From assembly GCF_040115645.1 (NCBI RefSeq), contig NC_089578.1:62001-126000 (forward strand): a stretch of 64,000 nt of DNA. Reading direction: 5' to 3'. Below the pieces are notes generated by a model. It made no database searches and was not told where the DNA came from. It saw only the letters and a list, made by a program, of their open reading frames with translations. Position numbers and translations under genes: made by a program. Source of the DNA: Euwallacea fornicatus (Eukaryota; Arthropoda; Insecta; Coleoptera; Curculionidae). Shown here piece after piece: positions 31,241 to 43,440 of this stretch. Numbering within the stretch: the stretch's first letter is position 1; every line of letters starts with the position of its first letter.

Positions 31241-33160
31241 TGCTCGCCATAAATTATGTAAAAGTTGTGATAATACAAAATCACACGTAATTATGTTATG
31301 GGTTGCGTCCATTTGCCCGGGAAATTCCAAAATTCAAATTTAAAAAAATTCGCTGTTGTTCTTTAGCCGGTGAAGATACGAGGGAGGGCTGAAAAGTTTG
31401 AACACAAGATTTTCTCTTGTGCTCACGCATTAGTCGTGGCCCTTCTAAAAGCCGATATGTCAATTCGAACTGACCCTAACTGACCTAACTGTGTGGTCTT
31501 TGAAGAAATTGCAACGAAAATGGTCTCTTTGCCACGAGCGTTTTATCGCGGGACTTCGAGCCCCCTTGTAGGAGGGCCCAAGAAGGCATTTCGCTGAGGG
31601 CGAAAAAGTCCCTGTTATTTTCCGAAATTTTCAACTCCAAAGTCAATTGAAAAAACTTCATTATAGTGATAAGTGGACAAAAGTTGTAGATTTTTGAATT
31701 TTGAGCGCGATGCCGTTGAGGAAATTGGGGGATTCCGTTTGAAACAAGCGAGTTTTTGACGTTTGAAATCACGCAGCTTCAGGGGCGTACTTCGATAGTT
31801 TCGCAAGACTTTTTCTCAAATTCAAATGCGTCAAAACGGAGCTTATTGAGTCCCGTGGGAGCTCCGGGAGGGCGATTTCGAAATTCGCTGCTGTCAGGGC
31901 GCAGCGCCCCTTTTTCGCGGGACCTTGCAGCTGTCAAAATTGTCCCGAGTAATTCGGAAACGATGAATTTTTAAAAATTGGGCTGAATCTGGGGATGAGG
32001 GAAAACGCAGAAAATTCAGCGGTTTCAATGAAAAAATAAATCTAATTTGTTTTGACACATTTTTATGGCGAACCCTGTAGATTTGAAAAAAATTTTAAAT
32101 GCGGACTTTTTACAAACCGAAAATTTCTCTACGAAATTCTTCTTTTAAGTCGCGTATTGCTGAGATATTGGACTTCCCCTCTCTAAGCGGCCGCCCTGTA
32201 TATGTAATTCTCCCATTCTCGGGGAATTTTATGTGTCATATTTTTGGTGTCGTCATTTTCGCTTTGCGATTCGCGCTCGTGAGTTTGGAACGCAGTGGAT
32301 CTTTCGCCCTATTCGATTTCCGAACCGTCTGATTTTGCCTCGTTACCGGTTGTCCCTATTGCGAAAATGTTTGTCTATGAAGTTACTGGAATAATTGTCG
32401 TCACATAATAGATTTTTTATGTCGTACGTGTCTAATTGGCCCCAAATTCATGGAACATGAGTAGAGATCTATTGGTGAGGTTCCAAGTTCCAAATTTGGG
32501 AAAAAAATATTCTAGAGCAAGGGGAGAAAAACCGCCACCAGATGCTTCAAAATCCTCCCCCAACGAAGAACCTGTTTTATCCAAAAAACTATTTCCGAAA
32601 AAACGTCTAAAACTGCCAAACCTCTGGGAGGGCCCCTCTCATACAGAACGTTCCACTATTTCTGGCCACTTCTGCTGCCTAACTGAACTTTTAGGTTGAT
32701 TTTGAGTTTCAGTTGGTGTCTCTGGCCCTTTTTTCCATCGCAGTTTCGTGATATTCGGAAGGCAAATTTTAACATTCTCCAAAGTTCAGTAGCGACGTTT
32801 TTTGATCCAGTTTTGGAGTTACGTTCTAATGTCCAGGGAAAGTACGATCGAGTACTTCGGGGGGTGAACCCCGACTTCGGTGCGAACTCTGTGTCTATCT
32901 CGTTAGTGAGTAGACTCGAAGTTATCTGAAGTTTACAATTCGGGCCGAGAATGGACAAGCAAATGGAAAATTGCGTTTTAACAAGTAAAACATTATTTAC
33001 ATTTGTACTTCGCATTCAGATCCGTATTTGTGCAAGACTGGAACATTCGTATCCAATAAGAAAGCGGGCAGACGTTTTATTCCCCAATTTCGAACAGCAG
33101 TTGACTGACTTTCATTTGAAATTTCCGTGCAGCTGCATTTTTTACACATTTTATTAAGCA
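31241..33160. other. Intronic repeats, no gene recognised
   Basis: A possible mariner end, TACGAGGGAGGGCTGAAAAG, starts at about 31378. CACCCTGTA-like ends (as ACCCTGTA and GCCCTGTA) lie at 32079 and 32200, 121 bp apart. Several minus and plus frames of 60-120 codons are open here, but none shows a family motif. Confidence 0.4.
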
Positions 33161-33164
33161 ACAT

Positions 33165-33502
33165 ACAGGGTGTCACGAAAAAGGAGGCGAATCCATTGCT
33201 GTCGACCCTTGGGGCATTAGGGGATCTAAGGGAGCAAAGAGGGTTCCCGTTTCTCCAAGCTGTAAGGCGTAGAGGATGTTCAAGTGAAATCGCATTTTTT
33301 CATCACCACTCCAACGGTTTTTGAGATGTTAAGCTGAGCTTCGCGCACGCGCTAATTTTGCTAATCTACACGAGTGGGTTTAGAGAATATACGGGGCTAT
33401 ACTGTTTTTGACACGGAACCCGCTCTGGTGACCAAGTTTTGGGAATGCGGAGTGCTAGAAGAACGTAGAAATCCACGCTAGATTTTTTCTTTTGAGCAAG
33501 TA
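33165..33502. mobile_element. Single TACAGGGTGTCACG terminus
   Basis: TACAGGGTGTCACGAAAAAGG at about 33165 is a mariner/MITE left end. No matching right end was found before the next element begins at 33503. Confidence 0.4.
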
Positions 33503-34775
33503 TACGGGGTGAGTTATAATGAGACTAATATCTCCAAAAATAATTGAGATATTTAGGTGGCATTTTGCCCTTTCTAGCAGCTAACTATGAAGAATATTTT
33601 ATGCAAAACCGATTAGTCTAGTTTCACCAATGGCGTGAGTATGGGGGCATCTAGCCAGAATTTTATTTAAAAAAATGTTACGCCAATGGTTTTTCTCATC
33701 ACAAAAATTATTTTTGGAGCCCCCATTAATTAGGAAGAAAAGCGCCCTCTTAACATTTTTTTCTCAAACACAAAGTTTTCGAGTAAAAAAAAATATAGTG
33801 CACTTTGCTAATTTATATCACAAACATCGTGGTTGAACTATAACAATTCTGTGGCAACGGATTGTCAATTAAAATTCAACAATAAACGAACATACAGCTT
33901 CAAATGACAAATAATAAGTCGAATACTAAAGCAAATCGACTAACTGGATCGAAAATCCCCGCGAGAAGAAGTCTAGTGGGTTCAAATCGGGACTTCTCGC
34001 CGGCCACCTTACCGAACCAATCCATCTCTCATTAAAGCGGTCGTTTAACCAGTCGGTGACTGTTCTGCCACTGTGGGGAGTTGTACCATCGTTTTGAAAA
34101 AAATATTAAATATCTTCAGACATTTAATGGGAAAACTTCAGGTAAAGAAAATAACCGATTTTCGAGAACATTTCGAGTAGTATTCGCATTAACACGCTAC
34201 TTGAAATGCAACAAACCAAGAAGAGGAAAAAATTTGCTAAACACATTGGTGTTTATGACGGACTATTTATACGAAATATTCTACTGAGCGTTACAATTTT
34301 TTGTAACTAAAAAGGACGCATGACACCCATATCTCCGCCGCTGGTGAATGGTTAAAGTTAATAATTTTTCGAATTACGCCTGCCGATATACTAAAAAAAT
34401 GTTCGAAATTTGGTTGAAAAATTTTAAGCCGTTTGGAATTAAAAAAAAACACTTTTTTTCTTAAATTTTAACACCCTGTATCTCGAAAATAAAGGCAAAT
34501 TAGACATTTATTTATATAAACTTTGAACCTTATTTAGGTCACGGGAACTTACAGCACGCAGTTGCCAGAACAATCCTGGAACACCCTGTATGAATGTAAT
34601 TTATCAATAATTTTTGGAGATATTAATAATTTTGATTTTTTTAAATGAATCTGTAACACCCCGTATTTTCATAACGAGGCATTTCCTGCCTGTGGTTTCA
34701 ACAACAAACTAACACTATTTTCAAATAAAAAATTCAGTTCTGAAGTTTGGTCTGCTCATTGTGACTCACCCTGTA
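33503..34775 (-). mobile_element. Mariner-like element, same family as 24222-26146
   Basis: The left terminus is TACGGGGTGAGTTATAATGA at 33503. The right terminus CTCACCCTGTA ends at 34775, with an inner CACCCCGTA ending at 34665, exactly 110 bp inside. An unrelated pair of ends (34480 and 34590, also 110 bp apart) lies within it. The transposase relic at about 33930-34095 on minus reads HSGRTVTDWLNDRFNERWIG and WPARSPDLNPLDFFSRGFSI. Confidence 0.7.
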
Positions 34776-35989
34776 TATTCCACGCGTTATTCATGTGGGT
34801 TTCCGAATATGGTCAACCCAAGGTAATTTTTGCTATAACGTTTTAACTAATTTATAGGAAAAGGTCACAGATACGAACAAATGTACTGCAGATAAAAAGA
34901 TTGTTAAATTAACAAGCAGTTCGTATTTCAGGAATTTAGAGGTCAATGACGTGCCACATAAACATACGAGCGGTAAAAGTAAAAAATGTTAAGAAGAAAT
35001 ATCCCCCTGTAGATTTGAAGCAAAGAGTTCCGAAGTTTCTGCATGGGCAGGCTGCGCCAACGGGGTGCACACCCCTCAAAGCACCACCCTCAGATTTATT
35101 TCCGCCCTAAAATTATAATAGAATTTTTCGAGATACCCTGTATATGGAAGCAAATTACCCCTAATTCTGCAGCATTAGTAGTTGAGGATTACAGACTTTG
35201 GGCAGTCCCCCTAGAGGCATACTGAGAACACCTGTTCCAACGAAGGGAGCCACAGCTCTTCTAATGGTTACCGAATAAGGGTTTTTTGACTGTGCACAGC
35301 TGAGCTAAGCAGACTGGCACTGAGCACCATTCTAAACCCCATCATAAAGTATATCACGAACCCAAGTGTTTAAAGGTATTTAAGGAACTGCGCATGACAG
35401 ATAGATCCACTTTCAAGATCGATCAATAGTGAGGATTAGAATGTCCAACTTTTTTCCAATTTGACCAATCCTGAAGCTTTTGCCCTTTCGGACGTTTTCG
35501 TAATGACCCTTATAAGAGTGACCGTCATCTCGTACAAGGTGTTCCATCGAAAAAATCCTAAAGTGCGGGTGAATCACAGAGAATTGTGCCTCAAAGGTAA
35601 AGCCAAGTCACTCCAAGTGGAAAATACAATAATGGAGATGGCGAGTCACTGAAGAGTAACTACGGTATTAGCATAAATCTAAATTTCCAGGAAATTTGGG
35701 ATGATTTTTAGTCGTGCGGTTGAAGACCGGATGGGCCAAAAGGTCTGCCGAGGACCGTTTTATGAATACGACGATTTATTTTTAGTTTATGGCACCTAAG
35801 AAAAAAAGGTGTTCTTAGTTGGAAAAACGCCATTTTGTCAATGGGTGCAGTTGACAAAAGTAATGGAATTTTGCTTGTATTCTTTACTCCGCCACCTAGA
35901 AACCAAAATAAACAACATTTTCGTATTAAAAATAAATTTATCATTTTGTGTTTTTAGCTTGGAGAGATACTTCTTCTGGTTCTCTTCTT
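34776..35989. other. Intronic sequence, nothing recognised
   Basis: Non-coding as far as I can see. One ACCCTGTA motif is near 35140. Confidence 0.4.
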
Positions 35990-36310
35990 CTTTTGCTGGT
36001 AAACTTCATATTTAAAACTCATTATTTACTAAAAATGGAAAACACACCATGTTTTTCCGAACCGGTCCCGTTGCTTGGCCGCCTCGTTTTCCAGATCTAA
36101 GTCCATTGGACTTCTTTTTGTGGGAACATTTAACAACTTAGGAAATTTATGTTACTTTAGTAGAGACCAGAGAATAATTAATGGAAAGAATACATTTTTA
36201 TTGTCGTCAAATGAGAAATAACGTCCAAGTATCATAGAGAGTGCAGGGGTCTTTCATACGTCGAGCCCGAGAATGTGTGAAAGTTAACGGCGCTCATGTC
36301 GAATCATAAT
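35990..36310 (+). pseudogene. Mariner-like transposase C-terminal fragment
   Basis: The plus strand at about 36055-36140 reads RTGPVAWPPRFPDLSPLDFF and LWEHLTT, followed after a stop by tail-like sequence MERIHFYCRQMRNNVQV and RRARECVKVNGAHVE. A possible right terminus GACACCCTGTA ends near 36891. Confidence 0.6.
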
Positions 36311-36683
36311 GAAAATTCAACTTAGTTTTTCAACTTTTTTGTAATTTTGTCTATAAAATTTATTTTTTTTGTGAATTCCATCCTTTGACAAAATGGTATT
36401 TTTCTGAAAAACGGTTTTGTTCAGGTTAGTTCAACCAAGAGTACCTTTTTTTTCTTAGGTGCTCCAGAAATCTAAAAAAACACATAACTGTAAAAAGAAA
36501 CCGAAGATCTCGAAAATTTCGGAATAAAGAAGTTGAGGACAGCCTCCCCACCGCCTTCCTGAAGATGTAGGTCCCCTCCCCCTCCCTTACCGGAAAGATA
36601 TGTTAGATCCTATCTTATTAACGTTGGTTAACATAGGTTGTCCAAAGTTTATTAAATCTCATAAACTGCAAGGATATTTATTT

Positions 36684-36750
36684 GGAAAATTTTGAAATTT
36701 TGAAATTTTGAAATTTTGAAAACTTTTAAAATTTTCAAAATTTTCCAAAT
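36684..36750. repeat. GAAATTTT simple repeat forming a palindrome
   Basis: GAAATTTT is repeated about four times after GGAAAATTTT, then inverts to AAAATTTTCAAAATTTTCC. It could fold on itself. Probably a simple repeat rather than a functional site. Confidence 0.6.
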
Positions 36751-36891
36751 ATCATTTTTGCCATCAAATTTTGGGGAGCTGCATTTCGGTAGGGGTAAGT
36801 ATTTGAAAATCAATTTATAAGCGTAAGTACAATCTTCTGGCGAGAACTTTTCATTTCCGGGATATTGCCCACGTTCTTGGAGACACCCTGT

Positions 36892-39568
36892 ATGGGGACA
36901 GGTTCTCCTGCTCTATGTTGAAGTGTATAAATTTATTCCTACTTGAAGTGGTTAATCCCAAAAGTCCTTTGAAAAAGTTTTGTCAGCGGCAGCTCCCACA
37001 TAAATTTAACTTCGTTTCTTAACCCTCCGTTCAAGGGGTGCCTTATCAGCTTCACATTCGCACGGGTGAGGTCTGCGAGGAACAAAACCAATAAGGCCGC
37101 TGGTGGAACTTACTTTTTTTTTTTTTGGGATAATTTCACACGAAAGCGTTTACTCTATGAGCCTTTCATGCCATACTATATGATATGAAATCGTTTTTGA
37201 AATTGCGTCTTTGTGTGTGAAATTAGCAAAGTTCCAATTTTAAGAATTAAAAAAAAATAAAATTAGCAACAAAAAGCTTAATGAAGAGAAAATGCGGTTT
37301 TTTTGGAAATATCTGCCTGCTGGGATCCGAAAAATTCGGATCTGCAACTGAGTCACCCTCGGAATCGTTGATTTCACTTTCGGTTTGAATTTCTTCATAA
37401 AGTTTCAGAACACTGATTTGTGTAACGCACTGTATTGGACGAAATTAAATTGCCTACCGGCAAATGCTAATATTTTTTCGTTAATAATAAAGATATTAAA
37501 AATTATAATTTTGTTTAAGTAAACATTTTTTTAATAAAAAAAAACTAATAATAATCATATTTAACTGATGGATGCTTTCCAAGTGGAAACTTCCGCATAA
37601 AGTCGCGCAGCATCGCAGGGCCGTTGGCGACATTCTCCAAACCCCAACAGAATGTCAATTTTTCCAATAAAAAAATATATTTTTTTAAAGTGACGTATTT
37701 TGAGGCTAAAAATGACCTCAAAACTACAAAAAAGGGAAAATTAATGGAGGATTACGTTCAAAAATGGGAAGTTGACGTCGTTTCCGGTTAAACCGGAAGT
37801 GCTAGATAAACGCTATTAAAGTCCATCAATGGGCTCTATTCTCGCATGCGGCTACCCTCCATATTTCAACTTTCCAAGTTTGAAAAGAAAAAAATTATAA
37901 AGGCGAGCCACCTTCTTGAATCGCCCTGTATATTAATTTTTGGTTGATTTTTCTCTTCTAGCGAACAATTTTCAAATTCGATTTAATTTTGTCCGATCTG
38001 GTACGAGAACTCAAATTTTAAAAATGTTTTAAAATTTTCATAACATGTAAATGTAAATAAACATTATTTTCGCTTTTCTACTTATCCTCGCACTAATCGA
38101 CTGGGGGAATCACCGAGTTACTTAGTGGATCCCAGTGCTGCGGGAGTAGCGCCGATGTTGCCAACTTGGACCTTTTTTCTCGGCATATTCACGCGTGTGG
38201 GGCCTACCAGAACAATGTATCACAGGAAAGGTATTGACATTTGAAAAAATGATTTCTGCCCTGAGAGAGTAGTGCCCTTTTATGCTCAAGGAAAGGTGCT
38301 GTAAATATCAAAATTAGTAAAAAAATACTTAAAAAATAGAAAAAGTCCTCAGTTTGCCGCGGATTCGCAGGCCCCTCCCGTTGAGCGGGGGGTTGAGCGG
38401 CCCCCTCCCCCCCTCGCACCGAAACGAGAATATTTTAACACTTGTCGGGAAAACAAAAAAAGTGAAAAAACGCTGCTCTCGGTTCTTTGGTAACTTTCAA
38501 CTGATTTAATTCGAGAGGAAAAAACCACTACGTAAACAACTTAGAGCGCGCTCGACGGCAAAAAATGTCTATTTCTCGAATGGGAAGACGAGGGTTGGTG
38601 CGGTAAATTTAAAATAATCTTCTAGTTGTAAATTTGAGAAAAAAATACTCCTGTCGTAACAAGAATGATAAGAATAACAACGCTCGGGGGGGATGAACCT
38701 CAATAACTTTTACTGCCGCATTTTGAACTTGAAGTGGGCAATTAATCCAAAATCGTTTCGTTATAGTCGCAGAAGTCAAATAAAATACCGATCGTAAAAT
38801 TCCCAAGTGCGCTAGAATACTAAAGGGATTTAAGGCCCTTTTGGACCACTCGAAACCGAACAATAAATACTATTTGTTCCGAGTAAACACTTACCCATTA
38901 AAAAGCGGGTATTAACTGCACGCCACTGTCGGAGTCGAAAACAAATATCCAGGCGAAAGTGTCGATTTACTCAAAAATTAAAAAAAAAAGAAAAAAATTA
39001 CATGGCACGAATGCTCTGAAAAAAATTCGTAAACCGTTTAATACACCCGTGGGGTTGGGTTAAGGGCGAAACGGTCACCCCTAAGCGCAAAATTAAGTTT
39101 TTTTTGTGAATTTTTTTTTTTTGTGATTTTTTTTTTCGGCAAGAAAAACAGATTTTATCTAACAAAAATACAAAAATAATCGTGATACATTGCAAATCTC
39201 ACGTTGCGGAACAAAATTTGATTTTTCTTGCACAAATCAGTTCAGAAAAATTAAAAAAAAAAAAAAAACACACGTTCAGCTAAAATGAGTAATTTGTGTT
39301 TGTCGTAATGACTTTAAAATCGTTCTTGTCGATTTCAAGGCGTGAAACTCATTTATTTAAGTATTTTCGGTTGCACCATGGTCATTCATCGTTGTGCAAA
39401 AGTTTTGATATGAATTTTTATCTCGGAAACAGAGCGAGACTCTCGAGAACATCAAGGGACAGAAAATTTGTATTTTTATGTTTCTCCAGTCGAAAATTCG
39501 TTAAAGTTGCAAAAATCTACCAGGCGTTATGAATTTTGTGTAAACTGGCATGTCGGCTCCCTCTGATA
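36892..39568. other. AT-rich intronic sequence, no gene recognised
   Basis: No coding motif. It contains long A and T runs, for example near 37115, 39100 and 39250. There is a C-run around 38400, and a GCCCTGTA motif at about 37929. Confidence 0.4.
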
Positions 39569-39797
39569 TACGGGGCTTCCGCAAATGAGGCGACCAACAC
39601 TCAACGAGGTGACTCCACATAAAAAATGAGTGTGCTAAGTTCCTATAACACTTTTTCACAAAATCAAAAATAACGGATCTACAGGGCGTTGAGTTAGGTT
39701 TTAAAAATGATTTTTTTGTAAAATAACTTTTTTTTTGTATATCCGATTGTTTTAAAATTTGGAATAATTGTTACTTATGGGCGTTTGTATTGTTGGT
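39569..39797. repeat. Terminal repeat copy of the 40141-43100 family
   Basis: It starts TACGGGGCTTCCGCAAATGAG, with CCAACACTCAACGAGGTGA inside, and has the inner TACAGGGCGTT at 39680, 111 bp in. It matches the first 230 bases or so of the repeat at 40141 and then stops at GTTGGTCAATGG, where different sequence begins. Confidence 0.65.
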
Positions 39798-40140
39798 CAA
39801 TGGCCAATATTAATTGCTACATTTTTGTGCAAAAATGCTGTGGTGAAGAGCAGCAATTAAATGCATCCAAAGAGGATATTTGCGCAATTTCATTATTTAA
39901 AAAACACAATAAAAAAAGGATGCGGAAATACTTTTGAGCGGCAGCGCATGTCCGGAATAGCATCGTTTCCAAAATATTTTGTATTTCAGATTGATTATGA
40001 TAATTTTCGGTTAAGAAACAGACAAAAAAATCAGGTTTGTTATTTAAAAAAAAATTAAAACCGAGGTAATTAAATTTTTTTACCCTTCAGTAACAGTGTT
40101 ATGGTATAACTTTTAGATATGTGGATCAGAGTGCGCAAAA
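39797..40140. repeat. Left outer inverted arm around the long-TIR element
   Basis: It is an inverted copy of 43101-43440. Shared blocks are AATATTAATTGCTA, TTTTTGTGCA, CTTTTGAGCGG, ATGTCCGGAATAGCATCG, GATAATTTTCGGTTAA and TTTTAGATATGT. It ends directly at the element terminus. Confidence 0.65.
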
Positions 40141-40860
40141 TACGGAGTGTCCGGAAATGAGTGACCAACACTTAACGAGGTGATTGAGAATCAAAAATGA
40201 GTGTGACAAGTTCCTATAACACTTTGTCGCAAACTCAAAAATTACGGATCTATAGGGCGCTAAAGTTATAAAACGATTTTTTTGAAATAACTTTTCCGTT
40301 ATTTATCCGATTGCTTTCAGATTTGGTGTAATCATTATTTATGGCCGTTTGTATTATTCGCCAAAAGTTGACATTTATCCCTTAGCGCTAGGGGGTTGAA
40401 CTCGCCCATGTCATCTGCTTAATAACTCATGACTTTTTAGTTTATTGGTTTTCGTTGTGTACCGTTTCAAAAAATGAAAGGGCGCTCAAAATTACGTAAA
40501 AATGGTGCACTGTTTTCATCCCTCTAAAATGAATAGTTTTCGAGAAAATCTACTTTTAAAATTGGCGTGTACGGTGTGAATGCGTTATTATTGCGTTAAA
40601 TTATTTTAAACGTTGTAACAGAGCGTGCCATGGAAACAAGTGCTACGGTTTCTATGACAACAAGAACAAACAAGGAAAGGAAAAGATGGGGAAAACAAGG
40701 ATAAAATAAAAACAATTTTGACAAATTGTAAAATGTAAAAATTAATGTTAATGCTTTGACGGTAATAATTTTTTTTTATTTCGAAAAGAGTATAATAAAT
40801 ATTATTAAATATTAAAATATTAAATTTATAAATATTAAAATATTAAATTATTATATTATA

Positions 40861-40902
40861 TGTTACCATAACAATGATTTACATCATTGTTATGGTAACA
40901 TA
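40861..40902. repeat. Perfect 17 bp hairpin
   Basis: TGTTACCATAACAATGA and its exact complement are separated by 6-8 bases. It is embedded in a run of AT-only sequence inside the long-TIR element. Confidence 0.7.
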
Positions 40903-41089
40903 TTCACACAGAAGAATTTCACTGTCGCGACTGATTAGCTCCATCCCCACCTGGCTTGGACAATTTGGATCATTTAAGGCCAAAGTTTCTAACAGATCGT
41001 TAGAGACGAACCTGAACACCTCAAGTCGAAAATCGTGTTTTAAGTTCCATCGAGATTAATCCAAGTTTGCGTGTAAGATTAATTAGTGC

Positions 41090-41651
41090 TCAGGAAAATG
41101 TTCCAAAAAGTACACCGCACGAGGTGTTAAGGGAACAACTCCTTCATCCGTTTCATTATCACAAGCTTCAGGCTTTAAGTCTAGAAGATCCCTCGGTCTC
41201 GTGTGAATATGTGCAATAGAATCCTCGATCTCCATAATGGCGACGAAAAGTTTCTAGGAAGTTTGCTACTCACGGATGGAGCTAGATTTGGGCACGACGA
41301 GTTAGTTAATCTACATAATGATCATCAATGGGCGATAGTGACACATCTTTAGACTTCTTAAAAAATCAATTGCATGTTCTTTTGGAAGATGTACCTCTTC
41401 AAGTTAGAAACTCAATATGGTCATTGCAAGATGGAGCTTCTCCACATGATGGCGTAACTGTTAGGAGATTCTTGAATGAAAAGTTTCTTGAAAGATGGAC
41501 AGGACGGGGTGGGCTTGTAGACTGGACCCCCAGATCTCCCGACTTAAATCCTACGGACTTTTTCTTTTGGGGGTACCTACAATCGCTGGTATATCGCACG
41601 CTAGTAAGCAACCCTCACGAATTGCGGCGGGGAATTATTGACAAGTGTTAG
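41090..41651 (+). pseudogene. Mariner-like (DD41D-spaced) transposase, C-terminal two thirds
   Basis: Upstream sequence gives LLTDGARFGHDE-like text near 41265, the first catalytic Asp region. The open part, 41328-41651, reads WSLQDGASPHDGVTVRRFLN, RWTGRGGLVDWTPRSPDLNP and TDFFFWGYLQSLVYRTLVSN, with 41 residues between the two aspartates. It ends in a normal tail (ELRRGIIDKC). It is the best-preserved copy of its family here, but it lacks the N-terminus. Confidence 0.74.
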
Positions 41652-43100
41652 GAGGTTGAACAAAGGGATGGAATATTTTTAAGGGTTCGTTGAAATTTCT
41701 TGCGAAGACTTAATTTGTGCAATGCGAAGGATGGACATCACTGAAAATTTGCTATGACAATTTTAAAACTGTATTACAAAATCTAATGATATCCATTACC
41801 TAATCGACTATTCAATAAATAGTAATAATAAATAATTAATTTTAATAAAAATAAATAGTAACAGGTGCACTTGTTTTCATGACATACTCTTATTGTTTTT
41901 ATAATTAATAACGCACTCACATTGCGTGTTTGTTGCAGTAATGGACTAAATGATTGCGAAGGACTACCCTGAGCTCACGGCCTTTGAGACACCGCGTTCG
42001 GGCAAATAAACGAAACCATCAAACTTTCTGACTATATCAAAGGTTTATTGGTCATCAACAACTTCGCGCAAGTTAACAACAAGAAACCTCACGAATAAGA
42101 ACTTTCAATAATAAACTAGCTGGTGTGTTAGTTAAACGTCTGTAGGAATCGTGAGTAAAGTAATCGCGTACGTGTAAAGGTGTTCGTAAAAAGTACCAAG
42201 TTAAGAGTCCAAAAGCCACCAGAAAGACCCCGATTTTACATTTTACTAATCTTAAATACTAAAGTTAACAGTACACGCGCATGGGCGTACCAAGCTAGGT
42301 CATCATCGACAGATCCGCTAGGTCTAGCGTCATAGCGTCACTAATTTTAATAACATAATTGGGATTTTGTTAGAGGGCCGAAGACCTCGACATGTGGGAT
42401 GAGCTTAAATTCTGGTCCCTAGAAAAAGGCGGCGGAAAGGTTTATAAGATAGAGATTTCTTGACTTGGAAAAATGCGTACCAAAATCTGGTCAAACGGGT
42501 ATAAACGTCTAAAAAATTGGCGATGTTCACAGGCGTAGCACACGGATTCCTAATATACTGAGCCCAGATTGAATTTTAAGTGTATGTAGAACACCGTTAA
42601 TTAGAACTACTCGAGTACCCTGATTTTTCGGCTCTTTAGTCCACCGCACGAGTCCTAACATTGTGCAAGACAATTTTGAAGGAAGATTTTTCTCGAAAAT
42701 CGCCTATTTTAGAGAGATAAAACTCGTAAACTTTTTTTACGTAATTTTGAGCACTCTTTTATATTTTGAAACATTACGCAACACAAAATAAAACACTAAA
42801 ATGTCATATGTTATTAAGTAGATGGCAGGGATGAGTTCAGCCCCTTAGCGTTAAGGGATGAACGTCAACTTTTGACTAATAATGTAAAAGGCCATTAGTA
42901 ATAATCGCACCAAATTTTAAAACAATCGGATAACTAACAAAAAAGTTATTTCAAAAAAATCGTTTTATACCCTAACTTTAACGCCCTGCAGACCCGTTAT
43001 TTTCGAGTTTGCGAAAAAGTGTTATAGGAACTTGTTACATTAATTTTTGATTTATAATCCCCTCGTCAAATGTTGGTCGCTCATTTCCGGACACCCTGTA

Positions 43101-43440
43101 TTTCGCTGAACTCTGATTTACATATCTAAAAGCCATACTATAACACTCTTACTGAAGGGTGAAAAATTTCATTCTCTCGGCATTAATTTTTTTTTAGGGA
43201 ACGAAAATGATTTATTGTTGAAACTTTAACCGAAAATCATCATAATCATCATTAGCAATCCGAAATGCAAGATGTCATGGAAGCGATGCTATTCCGGACA
43301 TACACTACCGCTCAAAAGTACATGGCCGTCCTTAATTTATTGTATTGTTTAAATAACGACAGTGTAAATATCACTTTTTTTGTATTACTGCACAAAAATA
43401 TAGCAATTAATATTAGCCTGATGATGTTATTGCACGCGAA
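43101..43440. repeat. Right outer inverted arm around the long-TIR element
   Basis: Inverted partner of 39797-40140. It includes CACTACCGCTCAAAAGTACA at about 43304, which looks like a Tc1-type end, so the arm may contain the start of the Tc1-like element to its right. Confidence 0.65.

Larger units (their letters stand above)
40141..43100 (+). mobile_element. Long-TIR mariner-like element (about 3 kb)
   Basis: The terminal inverted repeats at 40141-40590 and about 42660-43100 match over about 430 bp. They begin TACGGAGTGTCCGGAAATG on the left and TACAGGGTGTCCGGAAATG on the right, read inward. Each has a second TAYAGGGCG-like motif 110 bp inside (40251; right copy ending 42990). The interior holds a plus-strand transposase relic, a hairpin at 40861-40902 and about 1 kb with no recognised coding sequence (41660-42650). 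A sibling copy is at 16920-18190. Confidence 0.78.
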
